Below are positions 53,613 to 62,032 of a DNA stretch of 64,000 nucleotides, in pieces; position 1 is the stretch's first letter; each line of letters opens with the position of its first letter. Made by a program: the position numbers and the translations under genes. Location of the stretch: positions 2,790,001-2,854,000 of the forward strand of contig NZ_CP101751.1 of NCBI RefSeq assembly GCF_024496085.1, written 5' to 3'. The notes below the pieces were generated by a model, which made no database searches, was not told the origin of the DNA, and saw nothing but the letters and a program-made list of their open reading frames with translations. This DNA is from Flavobacterium cerinum. GTDB taxonomy: Bacteria; Bacteroidota; Bacteroidia; Flavobacteriales; Flavobacteriaceae.

Positions 53613-53897
53613 TTAAAACAGCACATCGTGGATATCGGTATTTTTATCAAATACACTTTTCGCGAAAGGGCATAAGGGTAGTATTTTGATATGGTTCTTG
53701 CGGGCAAAAGCCACGGCTTCCATCACCATGTTTTTACCTACATTCAGACCTTTAAAATCCGGATTCACTTCGGTGTGATCAATAATTATTTTGTCGGAAC
53801 CCGCCCAGCTATAAGTCATTAATCCGGCTTCTTTTCCGTCGGAAACGGCTTTAAAAAAACCTTTGTTGTCGTTGTTAGTTTGTTCTATTGTTATCAT
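53613..53897 (-). CDS. GNAT-like N-acetyltransferase (YjdJ/NATD1 type)
   Basis: 94 residues, the short single-domain form. VNPDFKGLNVGKNMVMEAVA is the acetyl-CoA-binding motif (Q/R-x-x-G-x-G/A-type loop here GLNVGK), and ILPLCPFAKSVFDKN contains the strand with the C-P-F-A motif. Substrate unknown. 1 base separates it from the osmC gene on the same strand. Confidence 0.85.
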   Translation of the reverse strand: MITIEQTNNDNKGFFKAVSDGKEAGLMTYSWAGSDKIIIDHTEVNPDFKGLNVGKNMVMEAVAFARKNHIKILPLCPFAKSVFDKNTDIHDVLF

Positions 53898-53898
53898 T

Positions 53899-54291
53899 TT
53901 ATTTTACTGTTGTTGTTATTTCAATCGGGTTCATCAATGTTTTATGAATCGGACAACTGTTTGCAATCACTTTTAAGCGTTCTTTTTGCGAATCGTCCAG
54001 ATTGCCGGTAAATTCCAGTTTCCGCTCTAAGCGGGTTACATTAGCAGCAGCATCGCGATCGAAGGTTACCTCAATTTTAATATCTTCTAAATCCCATCCT
54101 TTACGATCGGCATACATCCGAAGCGTGATAATCGTACAACTGGCCAATGCCGAAGCAAATAATTCCTGCGGTGCAAAACCAAGATCCTGTCCGCCTAAAT
54201 CATTCGGTTCATCAGAAACAAGCGTGTGTTTACGAGCCGTGATGGTAGTTGTATAACGTTCTTTTCCGATATGAGCAGTAATCGTATCCAT
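53899..54291 (-). CDS. OsmC family peroxiredoxin
   Basis: 130 residues from ATG 54291 (MDTITAHIGKERYTTTITA). The start at 54327 overlaps the pirin gene and lacks the family N-terminus, so it is rejected. Two redox cysteines lie in the usual places: one in ASALASCTIITLRMYA and one in SCPIHKTLMNP. It reduces organic hydroperoxides. Downstream of two pirin genes on the same strand, 4 bases after the second. Confidence 0.93.
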   Translation of the reverse strand: MDTITAHIGKERYTTTITARKHTLVSDEPNDLGGQDLGFAPQELFASALASCTIITLRMYADRKGWDLEDIKIEVTFDRDAAANVTRLERKLEFTGNLDDSQKERLKVIANSCPIHKTLMNPIEITTTVK

Positions 54292-54295
54292 AAGC

Positions 54296-55177
54296 TTAAA
54301 ATTTTGGAGGTGGAGGTAAAGGAACAAATTCAGTTTCGCCCGGAACTTTCGGAAACTCTTGTTTTTCCCAACGTTCTTTAGCAGCTTCGATCAATTCTTT
54401 GTCGGAAGCAACAAAATTCCAGAAAATAAAACGTTCTTCCGGAAAAGCTTCTCCGCCGAAAATATAAACGGTTGTATTTTCACCCATTTCAAATTCACAA
54501 AGCGTACTGTCTTTTGCAATCAGAATTTGTTTCGGTTCAAACGTATTTCCGTCACTTTTAATCGATCCTTCGAGAATGTATAAAGCGCTTTCACCGTATA
54601 AATCCTTTCCGATGTTTACTTTTTGCGCGTGTGTACTCTTAATTTCTATAAAATAAAGCGGACTATAAACCGGTACTCCCGATTTTTTTCCGAAAGCTTC
54701 ACCGGCAATCAGTTTAAAAGACAATCCGTTTTCTTCCCAATGCGGTAAATCATCTTTATCAACATGTACAAAAGAAGGTTCTATTTGCTCTAACGCTTTA
54801 GGCAAGGCTACCCAAATTTGTAATCCGTGTAATACTTTTTCGGATGTTCGTAAATAATTTGGTGTTCTTTCAGAATGTACAATTCCTTTTCCGGCTGTCA
54901 TCCAGTTAACCGCTCCGGGCTGGATTTCAATTTCCGATCCCAAACTGTCCTTGTGCATAATGCTACCTTCAAAAAGGTAAGTCAATGTCGATAATCCGAT
55001 ATGCGGATGCGGCGCCACATCAAGGTTCTGATAGTCTTTTAAATAAGCCGGTCCCATATGATCAATAAAAGCAAAAGGACCAACTGTTCTTTTTTCCCGA
55101 AAAGGTAAGAGGCGCCCTACCATAAAGTTACCGATATTGGCAGCGCGCTCTTCTATAATCAGTTGAATGTTTGACAT
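54296..55177 (-). CDS. Pirin family protein, copy 2
   Basis: 293 residues with a bicupin fold. The metal/quercetinase motif appears as PHPHIGLSTLTYLFEGS with the matching HSERTP helper. It starts MSNIQLIIEERAANIGNFM. Pirins can act as quercetinase-like dioxygenases or transcription cofactors. It is the same length as, and about 18 bases downstream of, the other pirin gene. Confidence 0.92.
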   Translation of the reverse strand: MSNIQLIIEERAANIGNFMVGRLLPFREKRTVGPFAFIDHMGPAYLKDYQNLDVAPHPHIGLSTLTYLFEGSIMHKDSLGSEIEIQPGAVNWMTAGKGIVHSERTPNYLRTSEKVLHGLQIWVALPKALEQIEPSFVHVDKDDLPHWEENGLSFKLIAGEAFGKKSGVPVYSPLYFIEIKSTHAQKVNIGKDLYGESALYILEGSIKSDGNTFEPKQILIAKDSTLCEFEMGENTTVYIFGGEAFPEERFIFWNFVASDKELIEAAKERWEKQEFPKVPGETEFVPLPPPPKF

Positions 55178-55194
55178 GTTTTATATTTTAGTTG

Positions 55195-56076
55195 TTAGTC
55201 TTCCAAATAGCCAAAACGTCCTATATTAACGTCTTCAAAAGCCTGTATGATCTCCTCCCGGGTATTCATAACAAACGGTCCGTGAGCAAAAATAGGCTCA
55301 TTAATCGGTGCTCCGCTTAAAATTAATACAATTGTATCACTTTCTAAAGCTTCAATTTCAAAATCTTCGCCTTTATTTTCAAACAATACAAAATGATCAG
55401 TAGGAATTTCTTCTGTTCCGTTTACACGAATACTTCCCTGAATTACGAGTAAAGCCGTATTGTAATCGGACGGGAATGAAAAACCGGCTTTTCCGCCTTT
55501 ATTCAGTTTTGCATTCTGAAGCTGTACCGGTGTAAAAGTTGAGGCTGCACCTTTTACGCCCTGGTAATCTCCGGCAATCACTTCTATTAAACCGGCATTA
55601 TCGGCCAAAGTATATTTATTGATTTGTTCGTTGGTAATACCCTGATATTTCGGTTTAGACATTTTGTCTTTTGCCGGAAGGTTGACCCATAATTGTACCA
55701 TCTGGAATTCACCTCCGGTTTTACTAAACTCTTTTTCGTGGTATTCTTTATGTAATACTCCGGAAGCTGCTGTCATCCATTGTACGTCGCCTTCACCGAT
55801 TACTCCGCTGTTACCCGAACTGTCATGATGCGCGACTTTTCCTTTATAGGCAATGGTTACTGTTTCAAATCCACGGTGCGGATGTACGCCAACGCCTCTC
55901 GGGATTTCTGACGGAGCAAAGTGATATTTAGAATTATAGTCCATCATAATAAACGGACTCATACGTTCCATATCCAAATGATAACCGCTTGGAATAAAAT
56001 TGTGCACTCGAAAACCGTCACCTACAAAATGCGGAGGTCTTGGTGCTACTACTATTTCTATATTCTTTGTTGCCAT
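55195..56076 (-). CDS. Pirin family protein, copy 1 (YhhW-like)
   Basis: 293 residues. The N-terminal cupin motif GVGVHPHRGFETVTIAYKG and the later KFSKTGGEFQMVQLWVNLP-type second cupin are present. A minus-strand TAATTTTG (56105-56112) about 30 bases upstream is a candidate promoter -7 element. The tandem pirins plus osmC and GNAT look like one oxidative-stress-oriented transcription unit. The paralogues differ enough that the duplication is not recent. Confidence 0.92.
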   Translation of the reverse strand: MATKNIEIVVAPRPPHFVGDGFRVHNFIPSGYHLDMERMSPFIMMDYNSKYHFAPSEIPRGVGVHPHRGFETVTIAYKGKVAHHDSSGNSGVIGEGDVQWMTAASGVLHKEYHEKEFSKTGGEFQMVQLWVNLPAKDKMSKPKYQGITNEQINKYTLADNAGLIEVIAGDYQGVKGAASTFTPVQLQNAKLNKGGKAGFSFPSDYNTALLVIQGSIRVNGTEEIPTDHFVLFENKGEDFEIEALESDTIVLILSGAPINEPIFAHGPFVMNTREEIIQAFEDVNIGRFGYLED

Positions 56077-56157
56077 ACTATTTCCTTTCTTTAAAGTTAT
56101 AGTACAAAATTACAATCACTGCCTTTTTTTCGCATTGATGTAGGATAAGAAATAAAA

Positions 56158-56766
56158 TTAATACGGATTAAAGTTACGTTTGGCCAGTTCTTTCCGTACC
56201 CGACTCAAACTTTCGGGTGTAATGCCGAGATAGGAAGCGATCATCCATTGCGGAACGCGTAAAGTGACATCCGGATAGAGTTTGATAAAATCAAGATAAC
56301 GCTGTTCTGCCGTCGCACCTAATAAAAGATTGATTCGTTTTTGTAAATGACGAATATGATTTTGTAAGGCTCTTTCATTAAAAACCCGAAAAGAAGCGCT
56401 TATTTCAGCTGCTTTGTGAATAAAATCCTGATCCAGGTATATAAATGTAGTCGGTTCGACCGCATCGATAAAAAAATCAGACGGTTCATTAAAATAGGTA
56501 CTGCTCCGGTCACTGATAATCCAGCTTTCGGTTGCAAACTGAATGATATGTTCTTTTCCGGACTGATCAATCGTATAGGATCGGAGTAACCCCTGTTCAA
56601 CAAAAAAGGAATGATTGCAAATTTCACCGGGTTGTAATATTACCGCACCTTTCTCTATTGTAGCTGTTTTTAGATTATCGGTGAGCAGTTCAAATTGGTT
56701 ATCGGTTATTCCGGCTTTGGATTGCAGGTAGCTTTTAAGGTTGGGAAAGGGAAGTGTCATATCCAA
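56158..56766 (-). CDS. Crp/Fnr family transcriptional regulator
   Basis: 202 residues. A cyclic-nucleotide-type barrel (about 20-115; GAVILQPGEICNHSFFVEQG, then YTIDQSGKEHIIQFATESWI) is followed by a C-terminal helix-turn-helix (YLGITPESLSRVRKEL, about 170-195). The regulated genes may include the pirin/osmC unit upstream, but no binding site is evident. Confidence 0.9.
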   Translation of the reverse strand: MDMTLPFPNLKSYLQSKAGITDNQFELLTDNLKTATIEKGAVILQPGEICNHSFFVEQGLLRSYTIDQSGKEHIIQFATESWIISDRSSTYFNEPSDFFIDAVEPTTFIYLDQDFIHKAAEISASFRVFNERALQNHIRHLQKRINLLLGATAEQRYLDFIKLYPDVTLRVPQWMIASYLGITPESLSRVRKELAKRNFNPY

Positions 56767-56924
56767 ATATAGTTATATTTTTATAGAAAAACGGGAGAAT
56801 TTACGCCTATTTAAAGTTTCGTTATAAAGTGATCTATCCCGACTTAAAAAATGTTTTTTCAAAAAACCTGTTCGCAGGATTACAAATTTATTGTACTTTT
56901 ACCTCCCAAACACAACACTTCATT

Positions 56925-57479
56925 ATGAGTCAAAAAATATTGCTCACTTCGAAAGAAGTCAATATCATTCTGCATCGTTTGGCCTGTCAGTTAATCGAGA
57001 AACATCTTGATTTTACAAACACTATTCTTATCGGGATTCAACCCAGAGGGAAATATTTAGCAGAACGAATCAAACAACTTTTAGAGGACGAATATCACGT
57101 TAAAGATGTAGCACTTGGATTTTTGGATATTACATTTTTCCGGGATGATTTCCGCAGAAACGAAAAGCCGCTTGAAGCCAATAAGACCCAGATCGATTTT
57201 TTGGTAGAAGACAAAAAAGTGGTTTTTATCGATGACGTTTTATATACCGGACGAAGTATAAGATCGGCTTTAACCGCCATTCAGTCATTCGGACGACCAT
57301 CAGAAATAGAACTTCTGGTATTAATTGACCGTCGTTTTAGCAGACATTTACCGATTCAGCCGGATTATCGCGGTCGTCAGGTAGATGTGATTAATAACGA
57401 AAGAGTGATCGTAAACTGGAAACAGAATGAAGGAGAGGACGAAGTCCTGTTAGTGTCTAAAACAACAACCAACAACTAA
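56925..57479 (+). CDS. pyrR: Bifunctional pyr operon regulator / uracil phosphoribosyltransferase
   Basis: 184 residues from ATG 56925 (MSQKILLTSKEVNIILHRL); the 32-residue extension to 56829 is rejected as it overlaps a promoter-like TACTTTTAC. The PRPP loop VVFIDDVLYTGRSIRSAL and the R-x-Y-L-A-x-R-I segment PRGKYLAERI are typical. In Bacillus, PyrR binds pyr mRNA and causes attenuation; in this phylum the regulatory role is less clear. pyrB follows after 18 bases. Confidence 0.95.
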   Translation: MSQKILLTSKEVNIILHRLACQLIEKHLDFTNTILIGIQPRGKYLAERIKQLLEDEYHVKDVALGFLDITFFRDDFRRNEKPLEANKTQIDFLVEDKKVVFIDDVLYTGRSIRSALTAIQSFGRPSEIELLVLIDRRFSRHLPIQPDYRGRQVDVINNERVIVNWKQNEGEDEVLLVSKTTTNN

Positions 57480-57497
57480 TTTAGCAACAACACAACA

Positions 57498-58424
57498 ATG
57501 AAAGAGTTAAGTGTCAATCATTTACTTGGAATAAAATACATCAACAAAAACGATATTGATTTAATTTTTGAAACCGCTGATCACTTTAAAGAAGTAATTA
57601 ACCGGCCGATCAAAAAAGTACCGTCCTTACGGGATGTAACGATTGCCAACATTTTTTTTGAAAACAGTACGCGAACAAAATTGTCATTCGAACTGGCTCA
57701 AAAACGTTTGTCAGCCGATGTAATCAGCTTTTCCGCAGCGCAATCATCGGTTAAAAAAGGAGAAACTTTAATCGATACCGTAAATAATATCCTTTCCATG
57801 AAAGTGGATATGGTCGTGATGCGTCACAGCAATCCCGGAGCTGCTCATTTTCTGGCGCAAAATGTAAATGCGAGTATTGTAAATGCCGGAGACGGAGCAC
57901 ACGAACACCCGACACAAGCTTTATTAGACAGTTTTTCCATTCGTGAAAAGCTAGGTGAAGTAGCCGGAAAAAAAGTGGTGATAGTAGGTGATATTTTGCA
58001 TTCCCGCGTGGCATTGTCAAACATCTTTGCCTTACAGATGCAAGGGGCAGAAGTTAAGGTTTGCGGACCGAAAACATTGATTCCGAAACATATCGAAAGT
58101 CTTGGAGTAAAAGTAGAACCAAACCTTCGTAAAGCATTGGAATGGTGTGATGTGGCAAACATGCTTCGTGTGCAAAATGAACGTATGGACGTTAATTATT
58201 TTCCGTCAACAAGAGAATATGCACAACAATATGGCGTTGATAAAACATTGTTGGATTCCTTAAATAAAGAGATTGTAATTATGCACCCCGGACCGATAAA
58301 CCGTGGAGTTGAAATCACATCAGATGTAGCCGATTCACAACAGTCGGTTATCCTGAACCAGGTAGAAAACGGAGTCGCCATTCGTATGGCCGTTATCTAT
58401 TTACTGGCCTCAAAAATCAAATAA
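57498..58424 (+). CDS. pyrB: Aspartate carbamoyltransferase catalytic subunit
   Basis: 308 residues. Motifs: FFENSTRTKLSFELA (carbamoyl-phosphate loop), AQSSVKKGETLIDTV, HSNPGAAHFLA, GDGAHEHPTQALLDSF, VIVGDILHSRVALSNI and MHPGPINRGVEI. First committed step of pyrimidine synthesis. It forms a two-gene operon with pyrR; no regulatory pyrI-type subunit is present nearby. Confidence 0.97.
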   Translation: MKELSVNHLLGIKYINKNDIDLIFETADHFKEVINRPIKKVPSLRDVTIANIFFENSTRTKLSFELAQKRLSADVISFSAAQSSVKKGETLIDTVNNILSMKVDMVVMRHSNPGAAHFLAQNVNASIVNAGDGAHEHPTQALLDSFSIREKLGEVAGKKVVIVGDILHSRVALSNIFALQMQGAEVKVCGPKTLIPKHIESLGVKVEPNLRKALEWCDVANMLRVQNERMDVNYFPSTREYAQQYGVDKTLLDSLNKEIVIMHPGPINRGVEITSDVADSQQSVILNQVENGVAIRMAVIYLLASKIK

Positions 58425-58429
58425 ACAGA

Positions 58430-58849
58430 ATGAAAAAGTGGTTCGCATTAGTATTGATTTCTTTTCTGCTGGCAGGATGTACCCTGGCTGAGTTTTGTTG
58501 CATCAGAAACTATACGGATCAACCTCTAAAAATATCTTTTCCTGAAAAATCATTTCACCACGGATTTCAAATTGAAATTAAAAAAAGACTGATTGCAGAG
58601 AATGAAATTAAAAGCGATTCGTTTCTGAGAAATTTCAAGGCATGGAAAAAAGAAGCAAAAAACAATCGGGTAGAATTTATTATTCCGGCGCAGAGTACCA
58701 TTTATCTGGAGCGTTTTAAGATTAATTTTAAAGGGATGGAAATCACTCCTGTAGCAACATCAGAAAAGGAACAGGAAAAGATTAAAACCAGAAAAGAAGT
58801 GTACAAACCCAGTTTTATGAGTGTGGTGTATTGTCTGGATTTAAAATAA
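58430..58849 (+). CDS. Lipoprotein of unknown function, 139 aa
   Basis: A type II signal peptide (MKKWFALVLISFLLAGC) and a short mature part: CCIRNYTDQPLKISFPEKS, a basic helix and IIPAQSTIYLERFKINFKG. No family recognised. It follows pyrB by 5 bases and precedes a membrane-anchored small protein by 6, so it may be co-transcribed with pyrR-pyrB. Confidence 0.75.
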   Translation: MKKWFALVLISFLLAGCTLAEFCCIRNYTDQPLKISFPEKSFHHGFQIEIKKRLIAENEIKSDSFLRNFKAWKKEAKNNRVEFIIPAQSTIYLERFKINFKGMEITPVATSEKEQEKIKTRKEVYKPSFMSVVYCLDLK

Positions 58850-58855
58850 AGAAGA

Positions 58856-59290
58856 ATGGAGAAGCGTAATGACAAAATGAAAACCATTATCGGAATAATT
58901 GCAGGTATCTTAATTTTTGTTCCGGCTATATTCTTTGGTGTTCGGTATGTAATGAAACCCTCATTGGACAGTTCTTTAACCGCAATGTCTCATGAAATTA
59001 ATAAGCAATGTCCTATCTTAGTAGATCGGGAAACCCGATTGGATAATGCTGTCGTATTACCCGATAAAGTATTTCAGTACAATTACACATTGATCAACTT
59101 AAATAAAGAACAGGTTGATATAGATGAAGCACAAAAAGTAATTGAACCGAATTTGATCAGTGCGATTAAAAACAATCCGGATATGAAAGATTTCCGGGAT
59201 AATAAAGTAAAAATCATTTATTCCTATCGCGATAAAAACGGTCAGTTTTTATTTAAAATACTGATTACTCCGGAAAAGTATAACAACTAA
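58856..59290 (+). CDS. Small membrane-anchored protein, 137-144 aa
   Basis: One N-terminal membrane helix (TIIGIIAGILIFVPAIFFGV). The start may be ATG 58856 or the internal ATG 58877 (MKTIIGI). The outer part contains NKQCPILVDRETRLDNAVV and FQYNYTLINLNKEQVDID, then KVKIIYSYRDKNGQFLFKI, as in small periplasmic beta domains (unassigned). No catalytic motif. Confidence 0.65.
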   Translation: MEKRNDKMKTIIGIIAGILIFVPAIFFGVRYVMKPSLDSSLTAMSHEINKQCPILVDRETRLDNAVVLPDKVFQYNYTLINLNKEQVDIDEAQKVIEPNLISAIKNNPDMKDFRDNKVKIIYSYRDKNGQFLFKILITPEKYNN

Positions 59291-59304
59291 AACGTATTTC
59301 CCGG

Positions 59305-59331
59305 TTGTAAGCTAAAAAAATAGTAAATTTG
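59305..59331 (+). promoter_or_regulatory. Predicted promoter of the STAS-like/rnz unit
   Basis: TTG (59305-59307), 16 bases, TAAATTTG (59324-59331), with the ATG 18 bases later. Confidence 0.55.
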
Positions 59332-59348
59332 CATTTTATCACCAACGA

Positions 59349-59681
59349 ATGAAAGTAGAAGAGAGAGGCCATACAATCGTTATCAAAGATACGGAAAGTA
59401 ACGTACAGGCTTTTTTAGAAAAAGTTACAAGCCAGCATAACAGTTATAAAAACCACAATCTTGTTTTGGATATATCCCAGGATGAAACGGTGGATATAAC
59501 ATCCCTTAAATTATTTACCCCTTTATCAAAAAATCATAAAAAAGGGAAAAAGTCTTTTGTAATAGTAGCCAGTGCTATCGATTTTAATCGGGTTCCGGCA
59601 TCATTACTGGTTGTTCCGACCTTATTGGAAGCGCATGATATGATCGAGATGGAAGAAATTGAGCGCGATTTAGGCTTTTAA
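59349..59681 (+). CDS. STAS-like protein upstream of RNase Z
   Basis: 110 residues. NHNLVLDISQDETVDITSLK, KKGKKSFVIVASAIDFNRVP, and LLVVPTLLEAHDMIEMEEIE follow the alternating strand-helix plan of a STAS/anti-sigma-antagonist fold, but without the usual phosphorylated Ser loop. It lies 17 bases before rnz on the same strand, a frequent arrangement in flavobacteria as far as I recall. Confidence 0.65.
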   Translation: MKVEERGHTIVIKDTESNVQAFLEKVTSQHNSYKNHNLVLDISQDETVDITSLKLFTPLSKNHKKGKKSFVIVASAIDFNRVPASLLVVPTLLEAHDMIEMEEIERDLGF

Positions 59682-59698
59682 TCCCTAAAACCAGCTTC

Positions 59699-60604
59699 AT
59701 GAAACTAACCATATTGGGCTGTTATGCAGCCACACCCAGAACTATAACCAATCCGACAGCACAAGTCTTAGAAATCAAGAACAGAATGTTTTTGATTGAC
59801 TGCGGAGAAGGGACACAGGTACAACTTCGTAAAAAGAAAATCAAGTTTTCGAGGATTGAGCATATTTTTATTTCGCATTTACACGGTGATCATTTTTACG
59901 GATTAGTAGGATTGATTTCAACTTTTATGTTGTTAAACCGGGTTAGCGATCTGCATGTCTATGGTCCGAAAGGAATAAAAGAAGTTATTTTACTACAACT
60001 GCGCCTATCGGGATCTTACACCGGTTATAATTTGTATTTCCATGAGTTGGAAAGCAAGGAAAGCGAAGTGATATATGAAGATGAAAAAGTAAAAGTATCC
60101 ACAATTCCTTTAAAACACCGTGTTTATACAAACGGTTATCATTTTCAGGAAAAAAATCCGGAACGGAAACTCGATATTAATGCCATTTTAAATTATGGTA
60201 TTGAACAGTGCTACTATCAAAAAATAAAATACGGCGGCGATATCACTTTAGATGACGGTACGGTGATTCCGAATGAAAAAATAACTTTCGATCCAGAGCC
60301 GGAAAAGAGTTATGCCTTTTGTTCGGATACGGTTTACGACGAAAGTATTGTACCGTTAATTGAAAATACCACAGTATTATATCATGAGAGTACGTTTCTT
60401 GAAACGGAAGCCCATTTGGCTGAAAAAACATTGCATTGTACCGCAAAACAAGCAGCAAATATTGCTAAGTTAGCCAATGTAAAGCAATTACTGCTAGGAC
60501 ATTATTCGACTCGTTATGAGCAAATTGCCTTTTTTAAAGAAGAAGCTGAAACAATTTTCCCTAATGTACTGTTAAGTGATGATGGGAAAGTATTCGAATT
60601 CTAA
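59699..60604 (+). CDS. rnz: Ribonuclease Z
   Basis: 301 residues, the short RNase Z. Metallo-beta-lactamase motif HISHLHGDHFYGL-type (FISHLHGDHFYGLVGLI), IDCGEGTQVQL, TIPLKHRVYTNGYHF, SYAFCSDTVYDES and a terminal LLLGHYSTRY. It cuts the 3' trailer of tRNA precursors. The upstream STAS-like gene is probably transcribed with it. Confidence 0.96.
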   Translation: MKLTILGCYAATPRTITNPTAQVLEIKNRMFLIDCGEGTQVQLRKKKIKFSRIEHIFISHLHGDHFYGLVGLISTFMLLNRVSDLHVYGPKGIKEVILLQLRLSGSYTGYNLYFHELESKESEVIYEDEKVKVSTIPLKHRVYTNGYHFQEKNPERKLDINAILNYGIEQCYYQKIKYGGDITLDDGTVIPNEKITFDPEPEKSYAFCSDTVYDESIVPLIENTTVLYHESTFLETEAHLAEKTLHCTAKQAANIAKLANVKQLLLGHYSTRYEQIAFFKEEAETIFPNVLLSDDGKVFEF

Positions 60605-60667
60605 CGGACATTTTTGTACCGTTGTTTTAAGAATTTTATTTTAACTGTAATTTTAATACCGGAAATT

Positions 60668-61312
60668 ATGAGTGATTTAAGTGATTATAGAAAATCCTAC
60701 GAAAAAGCAGCTTTGCTGGAAAGTAATATACCGGAAGATCCAATTAATCTTTTTCAGCGTTGGTTTTATGAAGTGGAAGAATTCGGCGGAATAGAAGAAG
60801 TAAATGCAATGACGGTATCCACAATCGGTTTGGACGGATTTCCGAAATCGCGTATCGTTTTACTTAAAAAATTTAATGAAGAAGGTTTTATTTTCTTTAC
60901 CAATTATAATTCGGAAAAGGGAAGGGCAATAGCGGCTAATCCGCATATTTGTTTGTCATTTTTCTGGCCAACAGCCGAAAGGCAGGTTATTATTAAAGGA
61001 ATTGCAGAAAAAACGACTGAAATTATATCGGATAATTATTTTGACAGTCGGCCGGATGGTAGCAAACTGGGCGCTATTGCATCCGATCAAAGTGCCGTAA
61101 TTCCATCCCGTGAATACCTGGAACAAAAACTGACCGAAATTGAAAAAAGCTACGAAGGGAAAACGATACCACGACCGGAACATTGGGGCGGCTTTTTGGT
61201 TCGACCGGTAGAAGTAGAGTTTTGGCAGGGACGTCCGAACCGACTTCATGATCGGATTCGTTATTCCTTAACAGCAGAATACGACTGGAAAATTGAAAGA
61301 CTTTCCTCATAA
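60668..61312 (+). CDS. pdxH: Pyridoxamine 5'-phosphate oxidase
   Basis: 214 residues from ATG 60668 (MSDLSDYRKSYEKAALLESN), which equals the usual PdxH length; an 18-residue extension to 60614 is rejected. FMN-binding split-barrel motifs: SRIVLLKKFNEEGFIFFTNY, SEKGRAIAANPHICLSFFWP, ERQVIIKGIAEK and the C-terminal EFWQGRPNRLHDRIRY, which holds the PLP site. It makes PLP from PNP/PMP. Confidence 0.97.
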   Translation: MSDLSDYRKSYEKAALLESNIPEDPINLFQRWFYEVEEFGGIEEVNAMTVSTIGLDGFPKSRIVLLKKFNEEGFIFFTNYNSEKGRAIAANPHICLSFFWPTAERQVIIKGIAEKTTEIISDNYFDSRPDGSKLGAIASDQSAVIPSREYLEQKLTEIEKSYEGKTIPRPEHWGGFLVRPVEVEFWQGRPNRLHDRIRYSLTAEYDWKIERLSS

Positions 61313-61368
61313 AAAATAAGGCTGTAACCTACTGAATGTTAAAGTTTTAGTTCTTTTGTCGATTTTTT

Positions 61369-61398
61369 TTGCATGTAATCGATATTAGAATACATTTG
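61369..61398 (+). promoter_or_regulatory. Predicted promoter of the CAP-domain gene
   Basis: TTG (61369-61371), 19 bases, TACATTTG (61391-61398): full match to the Bacteroidota consensus, about 50 bases before the start codon. Confidence 0.65.
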
Positions 61399-61447
61399 CA
61401 GGGTCTTTTTATGGTAAAGGACAGCCTCAAATGTAACAGAACGATTA

Positions 61448-61942
61448 ATGCCTATGAAACTATTTCGTAGCACATTCCTATTGATGTGCTTTTTAATGAT
61501 GACTTCCTGTTCCACGGATAGTACTGAAGATACCGGTACGCAATATAAAGTGGTTAATGATTTTACGTATAATCAGGAAGAACTACAGATTGAACAAAAG
61601 ATTAACGATTATCGTATTAGTAAAGGATTAAAGCCTTTAGAAGTGATCAATCATATATCGTATTTGTCGGAAGGACATGATGAATATATGATTTCAACCA
61701 AAACCGTAGACCATTCTTATTTTAGCGAACGGGAACAGAACCTGAAATCGACTCTCGGCGCCCGAAAAGTAGGAGAGAATATTGCTTATGGTTACGGAAC
61801 TACGGCAGCTACTTTCAGTGCGTGGCTTAACAGCGATATGCACCGGATGAATATTGAAGGCGATTATACGCATTTCGGTATTGCTGTAAGAAAAGATGTA
61901 AACGGAGATATGTATATAACCAATATCTTTATTAAAAAATAA
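61448..61942 (+). CDS. CAP-domain (SCP/PR-1-like) lipoprotein
   Basis: 164 residues from ATG 61448, or 162 from ATG 61454 (MKLFRSTFLLMCFLMMTSC). The type II signal peptide is clear. The CAP domain spans about residues 45-160: INDYRISKGLKPLEVINHIS, SEGHDEYMISTK, VDHSYFSEREQNL, GENIAYGYGTT, and a NSDMHRMNIEGDYTHFG block. The HxH-type residues of the CAP cavity are present. Surface-anchored; function unknown. Confidence 0.88.
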   Translation: MPMKLFRSTFLLMCFLMMTSCSTDSTEDTGTQYKVVNDFTYNQEELQIEQKINDYRISKGLKPLEVINHISYLSEGHDEYMISTKTVDHSYFSEREQNLKSTLGARKVGENIAYGYGTTAATFSAWLNSDMHRMNIEGDYTHFGIAVRKDVNGDMYITNIFIKK

Positions 61943-61964
61943 CCAACCCAAATACCACAAAATG

Positions 61965-61999
61965 CAAAAGCATCCTTTATTAAAAAGAGGATGCTTTTG
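61965..61999. terminator. Bidirectional terminator between convergent genes
   Basis: CAAAAGCATCCTT pairs with GAGGATGCTTTTG over a short A/T loop. A-rich and T-rich flanks let it work in both directions. Confidence 0.75.
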
Positions 62000-62032
62000 T
62001 CGTTTAAAGGGATATATAATGAAATGAACACT